This document shows, in pieces, positions 23,901 through 35,060 of a stretch of 64,000 nucleotides of DNA. The notes below the pieces were generated by a model that ran no database searches, was not told where the DNA came from, and saw only the letters and a list, made by a program, of their open reading frames with translations. Both the position numbers and the translations under genes were made by a program. The first letter of the stretch is position 1; each line of letters starts with the position of its first letter. Source of the stretch: Panulirus ornatus (lineage: Eukaryota; Arthropoda; Malacostraca; Decapoda; Palinuridae); NCBI RefSeq assembly GCF_036320965.1, contig NC_092262.1:8074072-8138071 (forward strand). Direction: 5' to 3'.

Positions 23901-26900
23901 TTATAAATCATTGTGTAAGTGTTTGTTAGTATGGCATCCAAACATCCAGTAAAATCTACTCCTACCTTGCAACGAGCAGTTAAATGGAAGATAACCTCTC
24001 TGACCTTAGAAACAAAGCTAGAAATCTTAACGATGTGCTGATGCTGGTGAGAGAGTATCAAGCTCTTACAACCTTTCTTAGTTCCATGAGGTGTCCTCTA
24101 GTTGACCAGATCATCCCCGTTTCAAAGAATTTTTTAGTATCAGTATTGTTAGATTGATTTAAGAAATTGAAATTTAAAATGATATTCTTAGATTGATATA
24201 CAAAATTAAAATCTAAAATGTCTGAAGTTTTTCTTCTCTTGTCCAACTTGGGCTACCCTATGACTGCTATCTTTGTAGTTTTGCTCTGTTATATTGGGTA
24301 CTGTTTTTTGTTATCTGCTACTGGACCTTCTGTAGCATTTTTACGACTTCTGAAGTTGGTTGATTAAATTGGTGATGCATATTCTACTTTGTGTTTAATA
24401 CTGAATGTACTATATATTTTTTTAATATATCCTTTTCCATCATACAGGAGGCATTACAGATATTGACCAGTGTAAAGATTGCCTCCTTTGCAACTCTCAA
24501 TATGTTTTGATACGATGACAGGCTGGATTCTGTGTACCTCTGAATCCTTTCACAAGCAGGTGCCTATAATTTGTTCCCTTTTGAGATGATACTTGTAACC
24601 TGGACTCATTTCACTGTCCCCATTTTCACCTTCCATAAAGTTTAGTGCCATTAACCATGAACCTGATCAGTGCTGGGAACCTATCTGGTCATTTACTAGT
24701 TTGTTGTATTCCAGAATACTCCTGATTTCTTCCTTTAGTCTACCATCATCCATGAATATTTTGATTTATGATTTGATTCCTTTTTGCAAGTTATTTACTA
24801 AGATGAGGAATAACATTGGTCTCAAAACAACCTTGCAGGTCATCATCTGCCATTTAAATCCAGTATATAAAAGAGCCTTTTGACATAAATCCTCTGCTTG
24901 CTTTCGTTATGAGTTTTTATTTTTATCACGTATTAATAGTCAGGGTAGGTATCATGATATACACCATTGGCATAGACAAATATCATGCTTTATAGATGAT
25001 TCAGGAATGTGGTCCCCAGATTGCGTCAAGGTCTTCTACTGTTTAGCCTAAACATTGATGTATGCCCATAGTCTTTTGGATTGGACTGGACTATAAAATT
25101 TTAGGCTTACAAGCCAAGCACTCTTAATACAGATCAAAATATTCTATCTTAGAAATTCATTTTAATCAAAATATATGTTTATTCAGTATACTTGATTGCT
25201 GTTTCCTGTGTCAGTGAGGTAGCACCAGGAAAGAGACGAAGAATGGCCCATCCACTCATATACACATATACATAAATGCCTGTACGTGCATATATACATT
25301 TGTATACATAACATATACACATACGCAGGCATATACATATATATACATGTACATATTCAAACCTGCTTGCCTTCAACCATTCCTGGCATTACCCCACCCT
25401 ACAGGAAACAGCATCGCTACCCCTTGCTTCAGCAAGGTAGCGCCAGGTAAACAGACAAAAAGGCCACATTTGTTCACACTCAGTCTCTATCTGTCGTGTA
25501 ATGCACCGAAACTGTAGCTCTCTATCCACATTCAGGCCCCACAAACCTTTCCATGGTTTATCCCAGGTTTTTAACATGCACTGGTTCAGTCCATTTATGA
25601 TAATTAATTTTCTTTAAAAATTCCATTTACCTGTCCGTATGAAAGTCATCGCCAAGCAATTCATTCATGGACCTGCCATGTACCAGTCTTTAGGGTGAAT
25701 GCTTATAATAATAATTTAATGTACGTGTAGCTTGCTAACCACGAAATTCTTGTGATTCCATTGCCTTTTGTATGCTTTGTTAATCAGAAGGAAAAGAAAA
25801 GCATATCCAAGAGGGAATATTTCTGTAGTCATAAGTGGATGAAAATGAATTTTCTGCAATATTACTCTGATCAGAAATCAATTACTTTTTGTCATTTTGC
25901 CTTTTATACCGTTAACAATAACCTGCAAATTGCTTTTATATGTTTATTCTTCTTTGGTAGAAAAGCACTTGTATTCTCATCACATTGAATGTACTTCTTA
26001 TGGGGATGCAACTTTTTGACTACATGTTTTGTAGCAATTCACACTGGAACCCGTGTGTGAATCAGTTTATCGTCAACCAAGTATGATTACTCTCTTCCCT
26101 GTAGATGCTACTGTTTCTGACATTCAGGTTATTTACATGTTTGCATCTTGAATATCCTTGTCAACCCTTCTGCTGTATCCGATATAAACATTTCCTCCTA
26201 GTAAACTAAGATTAATTGAAAAATATATTTTGATTTTAACGACTTTTATTTTCCCAACAGCATGTAACATCTGATAGTAGTGGGGCATTGCACAATTATG
26301 ATCGGAATGAGCCCATGATTTTCATTGGGGGAATGCCACGGTCTGGCACCACACTTGCACGTGCCATGCTTGATGCTCATCCTGAGATCCGTTGTGGTGA
26401 GGAAACCCGAGTAGTACCTAGGATACTTCAAATGAGACAGCAGTGGAAAAGGTCAGCAAAGGAATCTGTACGCCTCCAGGAAGCTGGTGTCACAGATGAG
26501 GTTGGTTCTTATAACACATTTCTGCCATTATAAGGATATGTGGATGATTTTTGTATTAATCTTAAAACTACTCGTACCCAAAAAAAGTCAGATAAGTAAC
26601 CTATCAGGAAAATGAAATTTCCACTGTTTTGCAGGTACTGGATGAAGCAATATCCTCATTCATCTTGGATATTGTGGTCAATCATGGACAGCCAGCATCT
26701 CGCTTATGCAACAAAGATCCTTTCACTTTAAAGTCTGCCACTTACTTATCAAAACTCTTCCCCCATGCTAAATTTCTTTTTATGGTGCGAGATGGTCGAG
26801 CAACAGTTCATTCCATTATCTCACGCAAGGTTAGTGTATACAGTGTATTTTTTTAAGCTCGCTTGTAATCCACAGCTAAATCTTAACATTGCATAAAAAA

Positions 26901-27683
26901 GGAGAAACGGAATGGAAGATATGATTGGATGGTGAGAAAACTAAAATTTTAAACAAAATTTCTGGAGAGATGGTGGAAAAGCTTTTAAACCTTAAGAATA
27001 AGGAAGAATTTATTAGAGAAGATGGGGAAGTGGGTGCGAGATATTTACAAGTGTAATGAAAATTAAGCAAGATTTTGGCAACGCAAGACCTACAGGGGAG
27101 AAAGACTCAAATTTTCAATTAGTTGGCATGTTTGAAAATATAACTGTCTTCCTTCATGTGGTGGAATGAAATGTGGGTTTGCGGTAAGAGGCATTGTTGT
27201 GCTGGATCTCGTCTAATGTGGAATTAGAAAGTTGTATTCAGCAAGGATGCCACAACAGTCATATGGAATAGGGAAAGTTGTGTTTAAATTTTGGCATATG
27301 GAATATGTAAATGCAGGAAGATTAAGTAAATGTACACGAGTGAAGTGAAGGAAAGGAAACAGTTTGGAGACCAAGCTCCTCGAATTTTACAATATTGTGT
27401 TGATTGAAGGAGAGATTGGATGCGCCACTGTGGTGAAAAATAAGACATGTGAATATATGTATTATTTACTTATTTTTCAATACTTGATCGGTGTTTCCTG
27501 CATCAGCGAGGTTGTTCCAAGAATGGATGAAGGCAAGCAAGTATGAATATGTACATGTGTATATATGTATATGTGTGTGTGTACAGATATTTATGTGTAT
27601 ATTAGTGGATGGTCCATTCTTTGTCCATTTCCTGGCACTACCTTGCTGACATGGGAAACAGTGATCAAGAATAGAAAAATAAA

Positions 27684-27769
<86 letters not shown>

Positions 27770-30700
27770 GCCCATATATGTACATATACATATCAACATA
27801 TACACACATGTACATATTCATACTTGCCTTCAATCCATCCCATTGATGATAATGATGTTACAGCCATGTCATTTTACATAATATTGCCATGCTACTATAC
27901 TTTGCTTTTCTTATAACTTAATCGAAAGAATAGGTATACCCTTTATGGTAGGTTAATGCTTCCATGTAAAGTTTGGACGATTTATGCTGATGTATCATTT
28001 TTGATGGGAATCATTAGCTATTACTTGTTTTAAATGAATGTATGAATGATATGTTTCTTGAGTTTATACAGTCATAAAAATTTCTGGTAGTTTTAAAATA
28101 AGGCAATTCAGGACCAAATAATTAATATCCAGTTTGGTTACAGGACTTCAAGTTGACTGAATAGAAATTTAAAATTGAGAAGTCTCTAGTTTAGATCCGA
28201 CGTTTTGATTATTTTGTCTAACTAACACATACCCCTTCAGGTAACTATCACTGGCTTTGACCTTTCATCATATAAGCAGTGTCTGCAGAGATGGAACAGT
28301 GCTGTGCAAACAATGAACACTCAGTGTGAGGAACTAGGATCATCCAAGTGCTTGCCCGTGTACTATGAGCAGCTTGTCCTGCATCCCCAAGAGTGGATGA
28401 GAAAGATTTTGGATTTTTTAGATGTTCCATGGGATGAAGCTGTGCTACATCATGAAGAACATATAAATAAACCTGGTGGTGTCTCTCTTTCCAAGTAAGT
28501 ACAGGTATTTCTTTCACACTTAAGATTTAAAATCTTTTTTTTCCTATGTCATCGTTTTTCATGGGAGCTGCTTTTAGAAATGGACAACCAACCGTTTTGC
28601 TCTGCATTATGAGAAGGTTTCCAGTAAAGCTTTCGTAAATTTCCTTTGAAAGTGTTATTTTGAATTTCAAGAAAGTTTCCTACATTCATGTACATATATT
28701 GAGGCAGATTCTAACTAGAGTTGCCTTAAATTACCTGCTGCATCATCAGTTATGGTTATTTGCGGCACCTGGTTAGGAACTTTGCAGTCACACATGGCAT
28801 AAACTTAATCAGATGTATAGCATGATTATATTTTACATCCTGTCAAAGATTTTGTTGGATCATTAATTATTCCTGTAGCGTATGGTTCCACACACAGTCA
28901 TATCCTCTCTCTTACTTAATTCCACTTTATGCAGTTCTCCCACATTTAAATTCAACATGAAACAATCCTCCCTCCTCAAGTTAATTTGTTTTCATTTTTT
29001 CTTTATATCAATTGTATACAATTTTTTTACTTTTCCAACAACAACAAAAAAAAAAAGGAATAGAAAAGGGGGCCGAGTTAGGATATTCCTTCTAGGATTC
29101 AGTCTTCTGTTCTTAGCGCTACTTCACTGATGCGGGAAATGGCGAATTTGTTTTATGAAATCAATTTTAGCATATGTTGATTTACTTGAGGGACTGCCTG
29201 TTGGGTAATTTGTCTCCGCAGAATGGGATGCATATATATATATATATATATAATTTTTTTTTTTTTTTTTTTTTGCCGCTGTCTCCCGCGTTTGCGAGGT
29301 AGCGCAAGGAAACAGACGAAAGAAATGGCCCAACCCACCCTCATACACATGTATATACATACGTCCACACACACAAATATACATACCTACACAGCTTTCC
29401 ATGGTTTACCCCAGACGCTTCACATGCCTTGATTCAATCCACTGACAGCACGTCAACCCCGGTATACCACATCGCTCCAATTCACTCTATTCCTTGCCCT
29501 CCTTTCACCCTCCTGCATGTTCAGGCCCCGATCACACAAAATCTTTTTCACTCCATCTTTCCACCTCCAATTTGGCCTCCCTCTTCTCCTCGTTCCCTTC
29601 ACCTCCGACACATATATTCTCTTGGTCAATCTTTCCTCACTCATTCTCTCCATGTGCCCGAACCATTTCAAAACACCCTCTTCTGCTCTCTCAACCACGC
29701 TCTTTTTATTTCCACACATCTCTCTTACCCTTACGTTACTTACTCGATCAAACCACCTCACACCACACATTGTCCTCAAGCATCTCATTTCCAGCACATC
29801 CATCCTCCTGCGCACAACTCTATCCATAGCCCACGCCTCGCAACCATACAACAAAAAAGATAGGGTTGGAAGTGAGTCATAGCGTGGATTAGGGGACAAA
29901 GGTTCTGGGAGCACGAAGAATGTGTGGAAAGAGAGATTTTGTCCGGCAAGGCAAATGTGGTATGTCTGAACATATAGTAGTCCCAGCAATATCATATGGA
30001 TGCATGGCATTGACTAAGGGTGAGGATGTACAGAGGGAGGTTGTGTTGGAAATGAAATGGTTAGAGTTGTGCTGAAATAGTTTGGATGTATCGATAGAAT
30101 GATTGAGGAAAAGTTATCAAAAGGGTATATATATGTTAGAAGGAGAATGAGATCAAACTCAAACTGAAGATGGATGGATCAGGGGAGAATGAATTTTGAG
30201 TGATCAGGGCCTGAACGAGCGGGAGGGTTTAAGGTATGCACAGGATAGTGAAGTGGAATGGTGTAATATATAGGGGTCAGTGTGCTATCAGTGGACTGAA
30301 CCAGGGCATGTGAAGCATCAAGGGTAAATCATGGAAAGGTATTTGGGGCCCTGATTTTGGATAGGGAGCTGTAGTTTCAGTGCATTACATGTGAGAGCTG
30401 AAGAATGAATGTGAGCAAATGTGGCCTTTGTCTATTCCTAGTGGTACTTCAATAATGTGGCATTCAAGTATGAAAAAAAGTTTTGATATTCTAAGCATTT
30501 TACAAAAATAAAACTTCCATCTACAGGGTAGAGCGATCAAGTGACCAGGTGATCAAACCAATAAATTTAGATGCGCTTACCAAGTGGGTGGGTCAGATTC
30601 CAAAGGAAGTAGTTGAGGACATGGCTAATATTGCTCCAATGTTGGCAAATCTTGGTTATGACCCGTACGGCAACCCTCCAAACTATGGCCAAGCTGATGC

Positions 30701-30809
30701 TCTGGTTGCTAATAATACCAAGAGGATACAGAAAGAACTTGGTAAGTGGGAAGATCGTGCAGAAGCTGTGCGGAGCCATTCCAAGCATCGGAAGGGTGAC
30801 AACACATGA
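20855..30809 (+). CDS. TPST: Protein-tyrosine sulfotransferase, whole gene (5 coding exons, 362 aa)
   Basis: Transfers sulfate from PAPS to tyrosines of secreted and membrane proteins in the trans-Golgi; it is a type II membrane protein. The CDS joins 20855-20971, 26261-26500, 26635-26829, 28241-28494 and 30527-30809; all introns are GT-AG, with phases 0, 0, 0 and 2. A short cytosolic tail and hydrophobic anchor (about residues 8-23) precede the lumenal domain. By alignment with the human enzymes from memory, visible key residues are the 5'-PSB RSGTT (66-70), catalytic base E87 in CGEETR, K146, R171 and S179 in RDGRATVHS (3'-phosphate binding), and disulfide pairs C84-C144 and C213-C221 with the family spacing. 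There is a sequon at N331. Length fits the family (about 360-380). Introns carry LINE and SINE debris, but the reading frame is intact, so the gene is judged functional. Confidence 0.95.
21262..21385. mobile_element. Old tRNA-like SINE copy
   Basis: Aligns by eye with 23178-23310 over the words CAGGTACCCA, GGGGAAGA, GGACT..CTG and a box-B-like GGATTTGATAC. Both are diverged, so this is an ancient copy. Confidence 0.5.
22968..23143 (-). mobile_element. SINE-like element lacking the extreme 3' tail
   Basis: Reverse complement of the 2880-3064 family, from GAGGAACAGAGGACTGGGCC to GTATTCTTTCTCCC. The hairpin tail expected before 22968 is absent, so the copy is 3'-truncated or was rearranged. It is followed by (GT)n. 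Confidence 0.7.
23143..23310. mobile_element. (GT)n plus tRNA-like SINE copy
   Basis: (GT)n at 23143-23177 leads into CCAGGTACCCAGTTAATCAA, GGGGAAGATGAGTAACTGGG, GGACTGTGGACC and the box-B-like GAATTTGAACC near 23263. This resembles a tRNA-derived repeat rather than a functional tRNA: there is no acceptor stem pairing and no anticodon arm. Confidence 0.55.
23311..25184. other. Unique intronic sequence (TPST intron 1)
   Basis: AT-rich. A near-duplicate phrase around TAATTCTTTCTTTTTGGAGT lies at 23380-23425 (two tandem copies). No exon recognised. Confidence 0.45.
25185..25606 (-). mobile_element. Old RTE-type LINE 3' UTR (long subtype)
   Basis: On the minus strand it contains the diverged tail (near 25190-25225), a TGTATATG-rich spacer, a second tail-like word (GCTTCAGCAAGGTAGCGCC near 25430), then the CACATTTGTTCACACTCAGT segment and CCATGGTTTATCCCAG. 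This matches the long 3'-UTR subtype seen intact at 46976-48473. No coding part is left. Confidence 0.75.
26261..26500 (+). CDS. TPST: TPST exon 2 (5'-phosphosulfate binding and catalytic base)
   Basis: Acceptor TTCCCAACAG, donor GAG|GTTGGT; 80 codons, phase 0 at both ends. It encodes residues 40-119, including [16 protein letters not shown] (PAPS-binding loop), [14 protein letters not shown] with the catalytic glutamate, and the substrate-side helix [10 protein letters not shown]. Confidence 0.95.
26635..26829 (+). CDS. TPST: TPST exon 3 (PAPS 3'-phosphate site)
   Basis: Acceptor TTTTGCAG, donor AAG|GTTAGT; 65 codons, phase 0. It encodes residues 120-184 with [11 protein letters not shown] and [16 protein letters not shown]. 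The first codon GTA continues the family motif GVTDEV across the junction, which fixes the splice choice. Confidence 0.95.
27455..27845. mobile_element. Nested LINE 3'-UTR debris around an (AT)n array
   Basis: Within TPST intron 3. A minus-oriented tail (ACTTGATCGGTGTTTCCTGC near 27481) abuts a plus-oriented tail (CACTACCTTGCTGACATGGG near 27637-27656, then GTGATCAAGAATAG). Then (AT)n at 27687-27766, then another minus-oriented UTR fragment. The order implies at least two insertions or an inversion. Confidence 0.65.
28241..28494 (+). CDS. TPST: TPST exon 4
   Basis: Acceptor CCCCTTCAG, donor AA|GTAAGT, phase 2. It encodes residues 185-268 plus two bases of K269, with [30 protein letters not shown] and [15 protein letters not shown], all strongly conserved TPST segments, and the C213-C221 disulfide pair. 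Confidence 0.95.
28495..29044. other. Unique intronic sequence (TPST intron 4)
   Basis: AT-rich sequence with no recognised element. Confidence 0.4.
29045..29150 (+). mobile_element. 3' half of SINE-like element (old)
   Basis: An A-run, then GGGGGCCGAGTTAGGATATT and the tail CGCTACTTCACTGATGCGGG, AAATGGCGAA. It lacks the 5' part and is diverged from the 46727-46952 copy. Confidence 0.65.
29230..29853 (-). mobile_element. RTE-type LINE, young 3' end fragment
   Basis: (AT)n and a T run (29230-29273) precede the tail at 29274, a short 3' UTR and the RT C-terminal frame (uninterrupted; [28 protein letters not shown]). It breaks at the YGCEAWAM codons (29853) and abuts an older plus-strand copy of the same LINE. 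It lies in TPST intron 4. Confidence 0.9.
29865..30470 (+). mobile_element. Old, degenerate RTE-type LINE 3' fragment
   Basis: Weakly aligned to the LINE C-terminus and 3' UTR: GTGGAAAGAGAG, GATGTACAGAGGGAGG, GATCAGGGCCTGAACGAGC, GTGTGCTATCAGTGGACTGA and TGTGAGCAAATGTGGCCTTT. It has many indels and no frame. It is the long 3'-UTR subtype and ends just before TPST exon 5. Confidence 0.75.
30527..30809 (+). CDS. TPST: TPST exon 5 and stop
   Basis: Acceptor ATCTACAG. The first G completes K269, then [40 protein letters not shown] and a short polar C-terminus ending GDNT and TGA at 30807. The tail is much shorter than the long low-complexity tail I recall for the fly enzyme and closer to the vertebrate length. 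An old LINE copy ends only about 55 bp upstream of the acceptor. Confidence 0.95.
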
Positions 30810-31470
30810 TTGTCATCTTCTAAGGATGTTGTTTTTGGATGTCATTCCTCTTGATGACCATGTGTGGACTAATTGAAAGAATATATGGTGTTCATGAAAA
30901 ATATCAGCACAGTTTAAAGACATCATCCTTGGTGGTATTTTATAAAGAAAATAGCTACCAGTGTTTTTATCCGAAATTAAAAGTGTACTTTTGTGCTACT
31001 GTGTGTCGGAAGTCTGTGTTGGTACAAAACTTAGTATTAAACAATGCACTGGTTGTTGTATCAGAGATTTATATGCATTTACTTGTTTCTTGAGATTTGT
31101 CAGATGGCACAAACTTCATTTATAAGTGTGACAACTTTGGTGTCATGAAAAGTTGACAATTCACATATCCCTTGTATCAGTAAAAATAAACTTAATTAAA
31201 AAGTCCTATGGAAAAATAAGATTTTTTTCACAATGCTGTATACTGACATTTTGCATAAGGGTATTTTGGTATGGAGTGTTATTGTGAAATGTGCACCTGA
31301 AGTTGGCATACTACATGAATGCAATAAATTTCATACAAGCAAAATAATCTTATCTAGAATTCTATACTTACACTTGTAAAAAGCAGAACAGAGTGCATTT
31401 TTTTTTCTTTTATAGGTTCATCATACTATAGTGGTACTGTACTTCATTCATGTCTAAAATAAATGAATTC
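30810..31470 (+). other. TPST 3' UTR, approximate
   Basis: AT-rich sequence after the TGA, with AATAAA hexamers at 31185-31190, 31323-31328 and 31458-31463. Which of these is used cannot be decided from sequence alone. Confidence 0.5.
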
Positions 31471-34400
31471 TAGTTACAATTTTTACATGCCATATTGAAA
31501 GTAAGGCCGAGATTTCTACCCCACTTAGAAGAATGTTGTGGAATTTTATAATATGGCAGGATTTCATATTTCATTTTCTCCAAGTATTATATCCAGTAAA
31601 GATGTGAACTGCTGTCTACACTACTGCAAGTCATATTTACATTTATCGTACAACACCAAAATGTTATCATCTAGTAATTATTCATAATGTAAATGGACTG
31701 TTGTTCACTTGGGTCTATTTATGCAGCACTTGACTTCCCAGCTTTTTCCACCAGTGCATCTGGGAGAAACAAAAAAAAAATAAAAGCCCAAGTTTTTGCC
31801 AAATAGCCTTTTGAAAATATAAAATACATCTTCACTAATGTTAAACAATAAAAACATAAACGTATGATACTTCCTACCGGCTGTGGAAACAACCACAAAC
31901 TTACCCCAGGTGACAGTGGGGGTTTGAAAGTATTGTGCAAATGTTTATGTTCTGCCCACTGACAAACCAGCACGTTTAAGGGCAAATTTTACACACAAAC
32001 ATGACTAGGAAAATAAAACATTTGTTAAGTATGTACCAAAGCAAAATCGAAAACTTATTATGTGGCTGTTCCCAGGTGGTGGCAGAGGGCGTGGCGAGGC
32101 ATTTACGCAGTAAATCAGAGGACATCCCACGCTGTTTCAAGGCCACTTTCTATATTTTATCCTCTCCGCAAGTTTATATTACTCCTCCCAACACTTCATT
32201 ATCATATAGATCTGCTTAACTCTAATATAGTAAAACATCTCAAACCTTGCAACCTTGGGGCTGAGCAGTTCCCAGATTTTGGGTAACCATTCTGCCAAGG
32301 GGACCTGATAGCTAATCAAATAAATAAGAACAACCTATGGAGTTTCCTTTTCCAGATTTATGAGGTTATACAAGTTTAAAACATTATAACCATAATTATT
32401 TACTGTATAAAATATTCAATCTTGTTTTTGATGATAAAATCTAGTTTTACATGAAGGAAGTGACAAGCGATTCCCAAGTTTAAATTTCTTGGAGTGGAAT
32501 CCGGCCAGCTGAGGTTGTCTTATGCTTAGTGGTGCCCTTTTTTGAGTCACTCGACAATTTCATCACTATTCCACATTATTTTGTCAATATTTTATTGAAC
32601 AACCAGCACCAAATTAGTTACACAGTGATGAGCCTTCCTCTTCTGTAAAATTTTCCTGTTTATACTTTTTTTATATGTTAGTCGAGACAGCATGGGTAGC
32701 CGAGGCCCTCATCAAAGCCAACCCATTTTATCGGCCAACTTCTAGAGCTGGGTCGACTGTGGAGTTAAAAATATTTTCTATGCTGTACTAACAGCATCCT
32801 AAGAAAACAAATTTGGAACAGTGTAGTACTAACCATTGAAAGAAAATATGATAGACGACTAGACAGTTGAAAGAAATAGATTAACACAATGACAATTACA
32901 GACTTTCCCATATATATGGTAAGCTTGAATTAGCTTAAAAGTTTGTAATGCTGAATATTAGGAAACAGTTCGTTAATGGACTAACAAAAGTACAAAAGTA
33001 ACAACAGAACCTAAACAAATTTGGGGGGAAAAAAGTACATGTATGGGTCCCCATGTCCTAAACCTAATTACTGCAAGGTATCAGGCCAAATGACCTTCAC
33101 GTTTGCCGAGTTCAGGATATTAATAATGCTTCATGCTGGTGCCAAACAGTTATATATTCTTTTAAGTAAGTGCACTCTTATCGAGATACAATTAAGTACT
33201 TCACTTACACATCATAATCGTTTTATTTATGTGATTAGGAGCAGACAATAACGACCATGTTTTTTGTTTTGAATTGAATGTTACACATTTGTAATTTAGA
33301 AAAAAAAGCATTATTATTTATTAGAATGGCCAATCCCAAATACCAGCAGTGTGGGTGTGCTGGTTGTTGATACAAGTGGCAACAAGTGCTGCAGACATGG
33401 AAAATCTCGAGAGGATGGACAACCACCACCATGGTTACTGGCAGGTTACCAAGGCCTCCAAGCAGCTTCAATTAAGACTTACCCTTGATTTGGGTTGGTC
33501 ATCATGTCTTGTGTTTAGAGTTTAATAGTCAAAGAGACTCTGGATATTACCAGTGAATTCAATTCAGAGAATGTTCATAATGTGATGTGGTTAACACATA
33601 AAAACACTGAAACAGCATTCAATGTGACAAGGCAAACAATGACAATAGTCCAGCTAAGATGAATGATAAGAACCAACTCCCTGTATGTCACTGTTGAAGA
33701 AATTACTGACGAGACTTTCAAACAAGAAACGATACCGAGACAATCCAAGTCAGGAGACAAGATTTGAATAATCCAGTTGTGAAGTGATATCAGAACCACC
33801 AAAAAGTCACATGTCAACTAGGTAAACATGCCTGTTGACAGAATATTTAACAACTCTGCCAAAATATTTGTGTGGGGAAGCAACTCCTTTAGATGTAAAT
33901 TTATGCATCAGGTTTTACACATCTTTTTCAAGACTGCATGCCTAGCCTAAGTGGTTGCCAAGATATCAAAGTACGATTTTTCCCATCAGTCAATCATCCT
34001 CCAACCATGCCTGTGACAGGCCATTCTCACGAGTTTTCCATGAAGGAAACAATGGATTTATGCTAGATTTTGAGGATCAAGCAATAGACAATGCTGAATT
34101 ACTTGACAAAGATGATTTATCTTCAGATCATGTCGAGTTACTTTAAGAAAACCTACTCTTCTAGCACTAAGTTGACGAGGATGTTTCTGAAACGTGGTGG
34201 CAGTGTTGCCAGCACCTGTCTGACCTCAACAATAATGCATACGGCTGGTGTAGCCAATAAATTTACACACCTTTATGATTTGCCGTTATGTAAATTGTCA
34301 ATGTATCACATTAGTCATAACAAAAAGAGGTTGAGCATATATAAAACAATAATAATCACTCATCAGTTTGTCAACAAGTAAATACACATTAAAACAAGCA

Positions 34401-34784
34401 TAGCAGCAATTTACTCAACACTCAGACCTTATTACCACACATTTTAGCTTGTGCCAAAAAATTAAAAACTTTTACACAATATTGTTCATAGTTATGGATA
34501 ACTAGTCCTGTAATTTTTCCCTGGTGTATGAATATCTCTGAAACTGTATGGTTAACTGGAATTCTTATACATGAAAAAACAAGATTAATGGGTTTGGAAA
34601 GAAAACAAACGAGGAGTTAAAAGTCTTAAAATCCTCAATGCCATCTACATCTAGGGTCATTACGTCGCAAATATCATGGCCAAAAACAAATACATAAGAA
34701 ATCTCTTGTGCATATTTTCATACATTACTAAAAGTTTGCTATTTCTTACCTTAATTTTCCTTCTTGTAACCATTCAGTGACACA
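31471..34784. other. Intergenic sequence between convergent genes; no gene recognised
   Basis: AT-rich unique sequence between the TPST 3' end and the RNF34-like gene. Short frames (33021-33251, 33235-33471, 34091-34381) have no recognisable domain. Confidence 0.45.
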
Positions 34785-35060
34785 GCCTGTCCTAAACATG
34801 GTGACTAATTCTTCCAATTATTGTCCCATTGCTCTGACTTCTATTTCAAAAGAATTTGAATCTTGGTTCCTATTTCCTTCATCATCTGGAATGTTCAGTG
34901 TACTCTGCTTAACAGTATGGTGTTCACAAGGCAAGATCCACTGATGATATCCTTTCCTTTCTTACAAATGTCTGGTCATTCTCGCTAAGACTTGTGAAAC
35001 CTTCTGACTTGAATGATTTAACTGTGTTGGTTTAGCTGATGTGGTAATCAAAGCCACTGG
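34785..35060 (+). mobile_element. Decayed non-LTR reverse transcriptase fragment (Jockey/CR1-like)
   Basis: Across two shifted frames the + strand gives NSSNYCPIALTSISKEFES and then KARSTDDILSFLTNVWS, which match the NYRPI..LTS..SK.FES and KARST.D...FL segments of Jockey/CR1-type reverse transcriptases. Several stops and indels are present. It is a different lineage from the RTE LINE that dominates the window. The clade is uncertain. Confidence 0.6.

Larger units (their letters stand above)
20972..26260 (+). other. TPST intron 1 (5.3 kb)
   Basis: Contains two copies of a tRNA-like SINE (about 21262-21380 and 23178-23310), a truncated SINE (22968-23143), (GT)n near 23143-23177 and an old LINE 3' fragment (25185-25606). 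The rest is AT-rich unique sequence with no other exon recognised. Confidence 0.8.
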
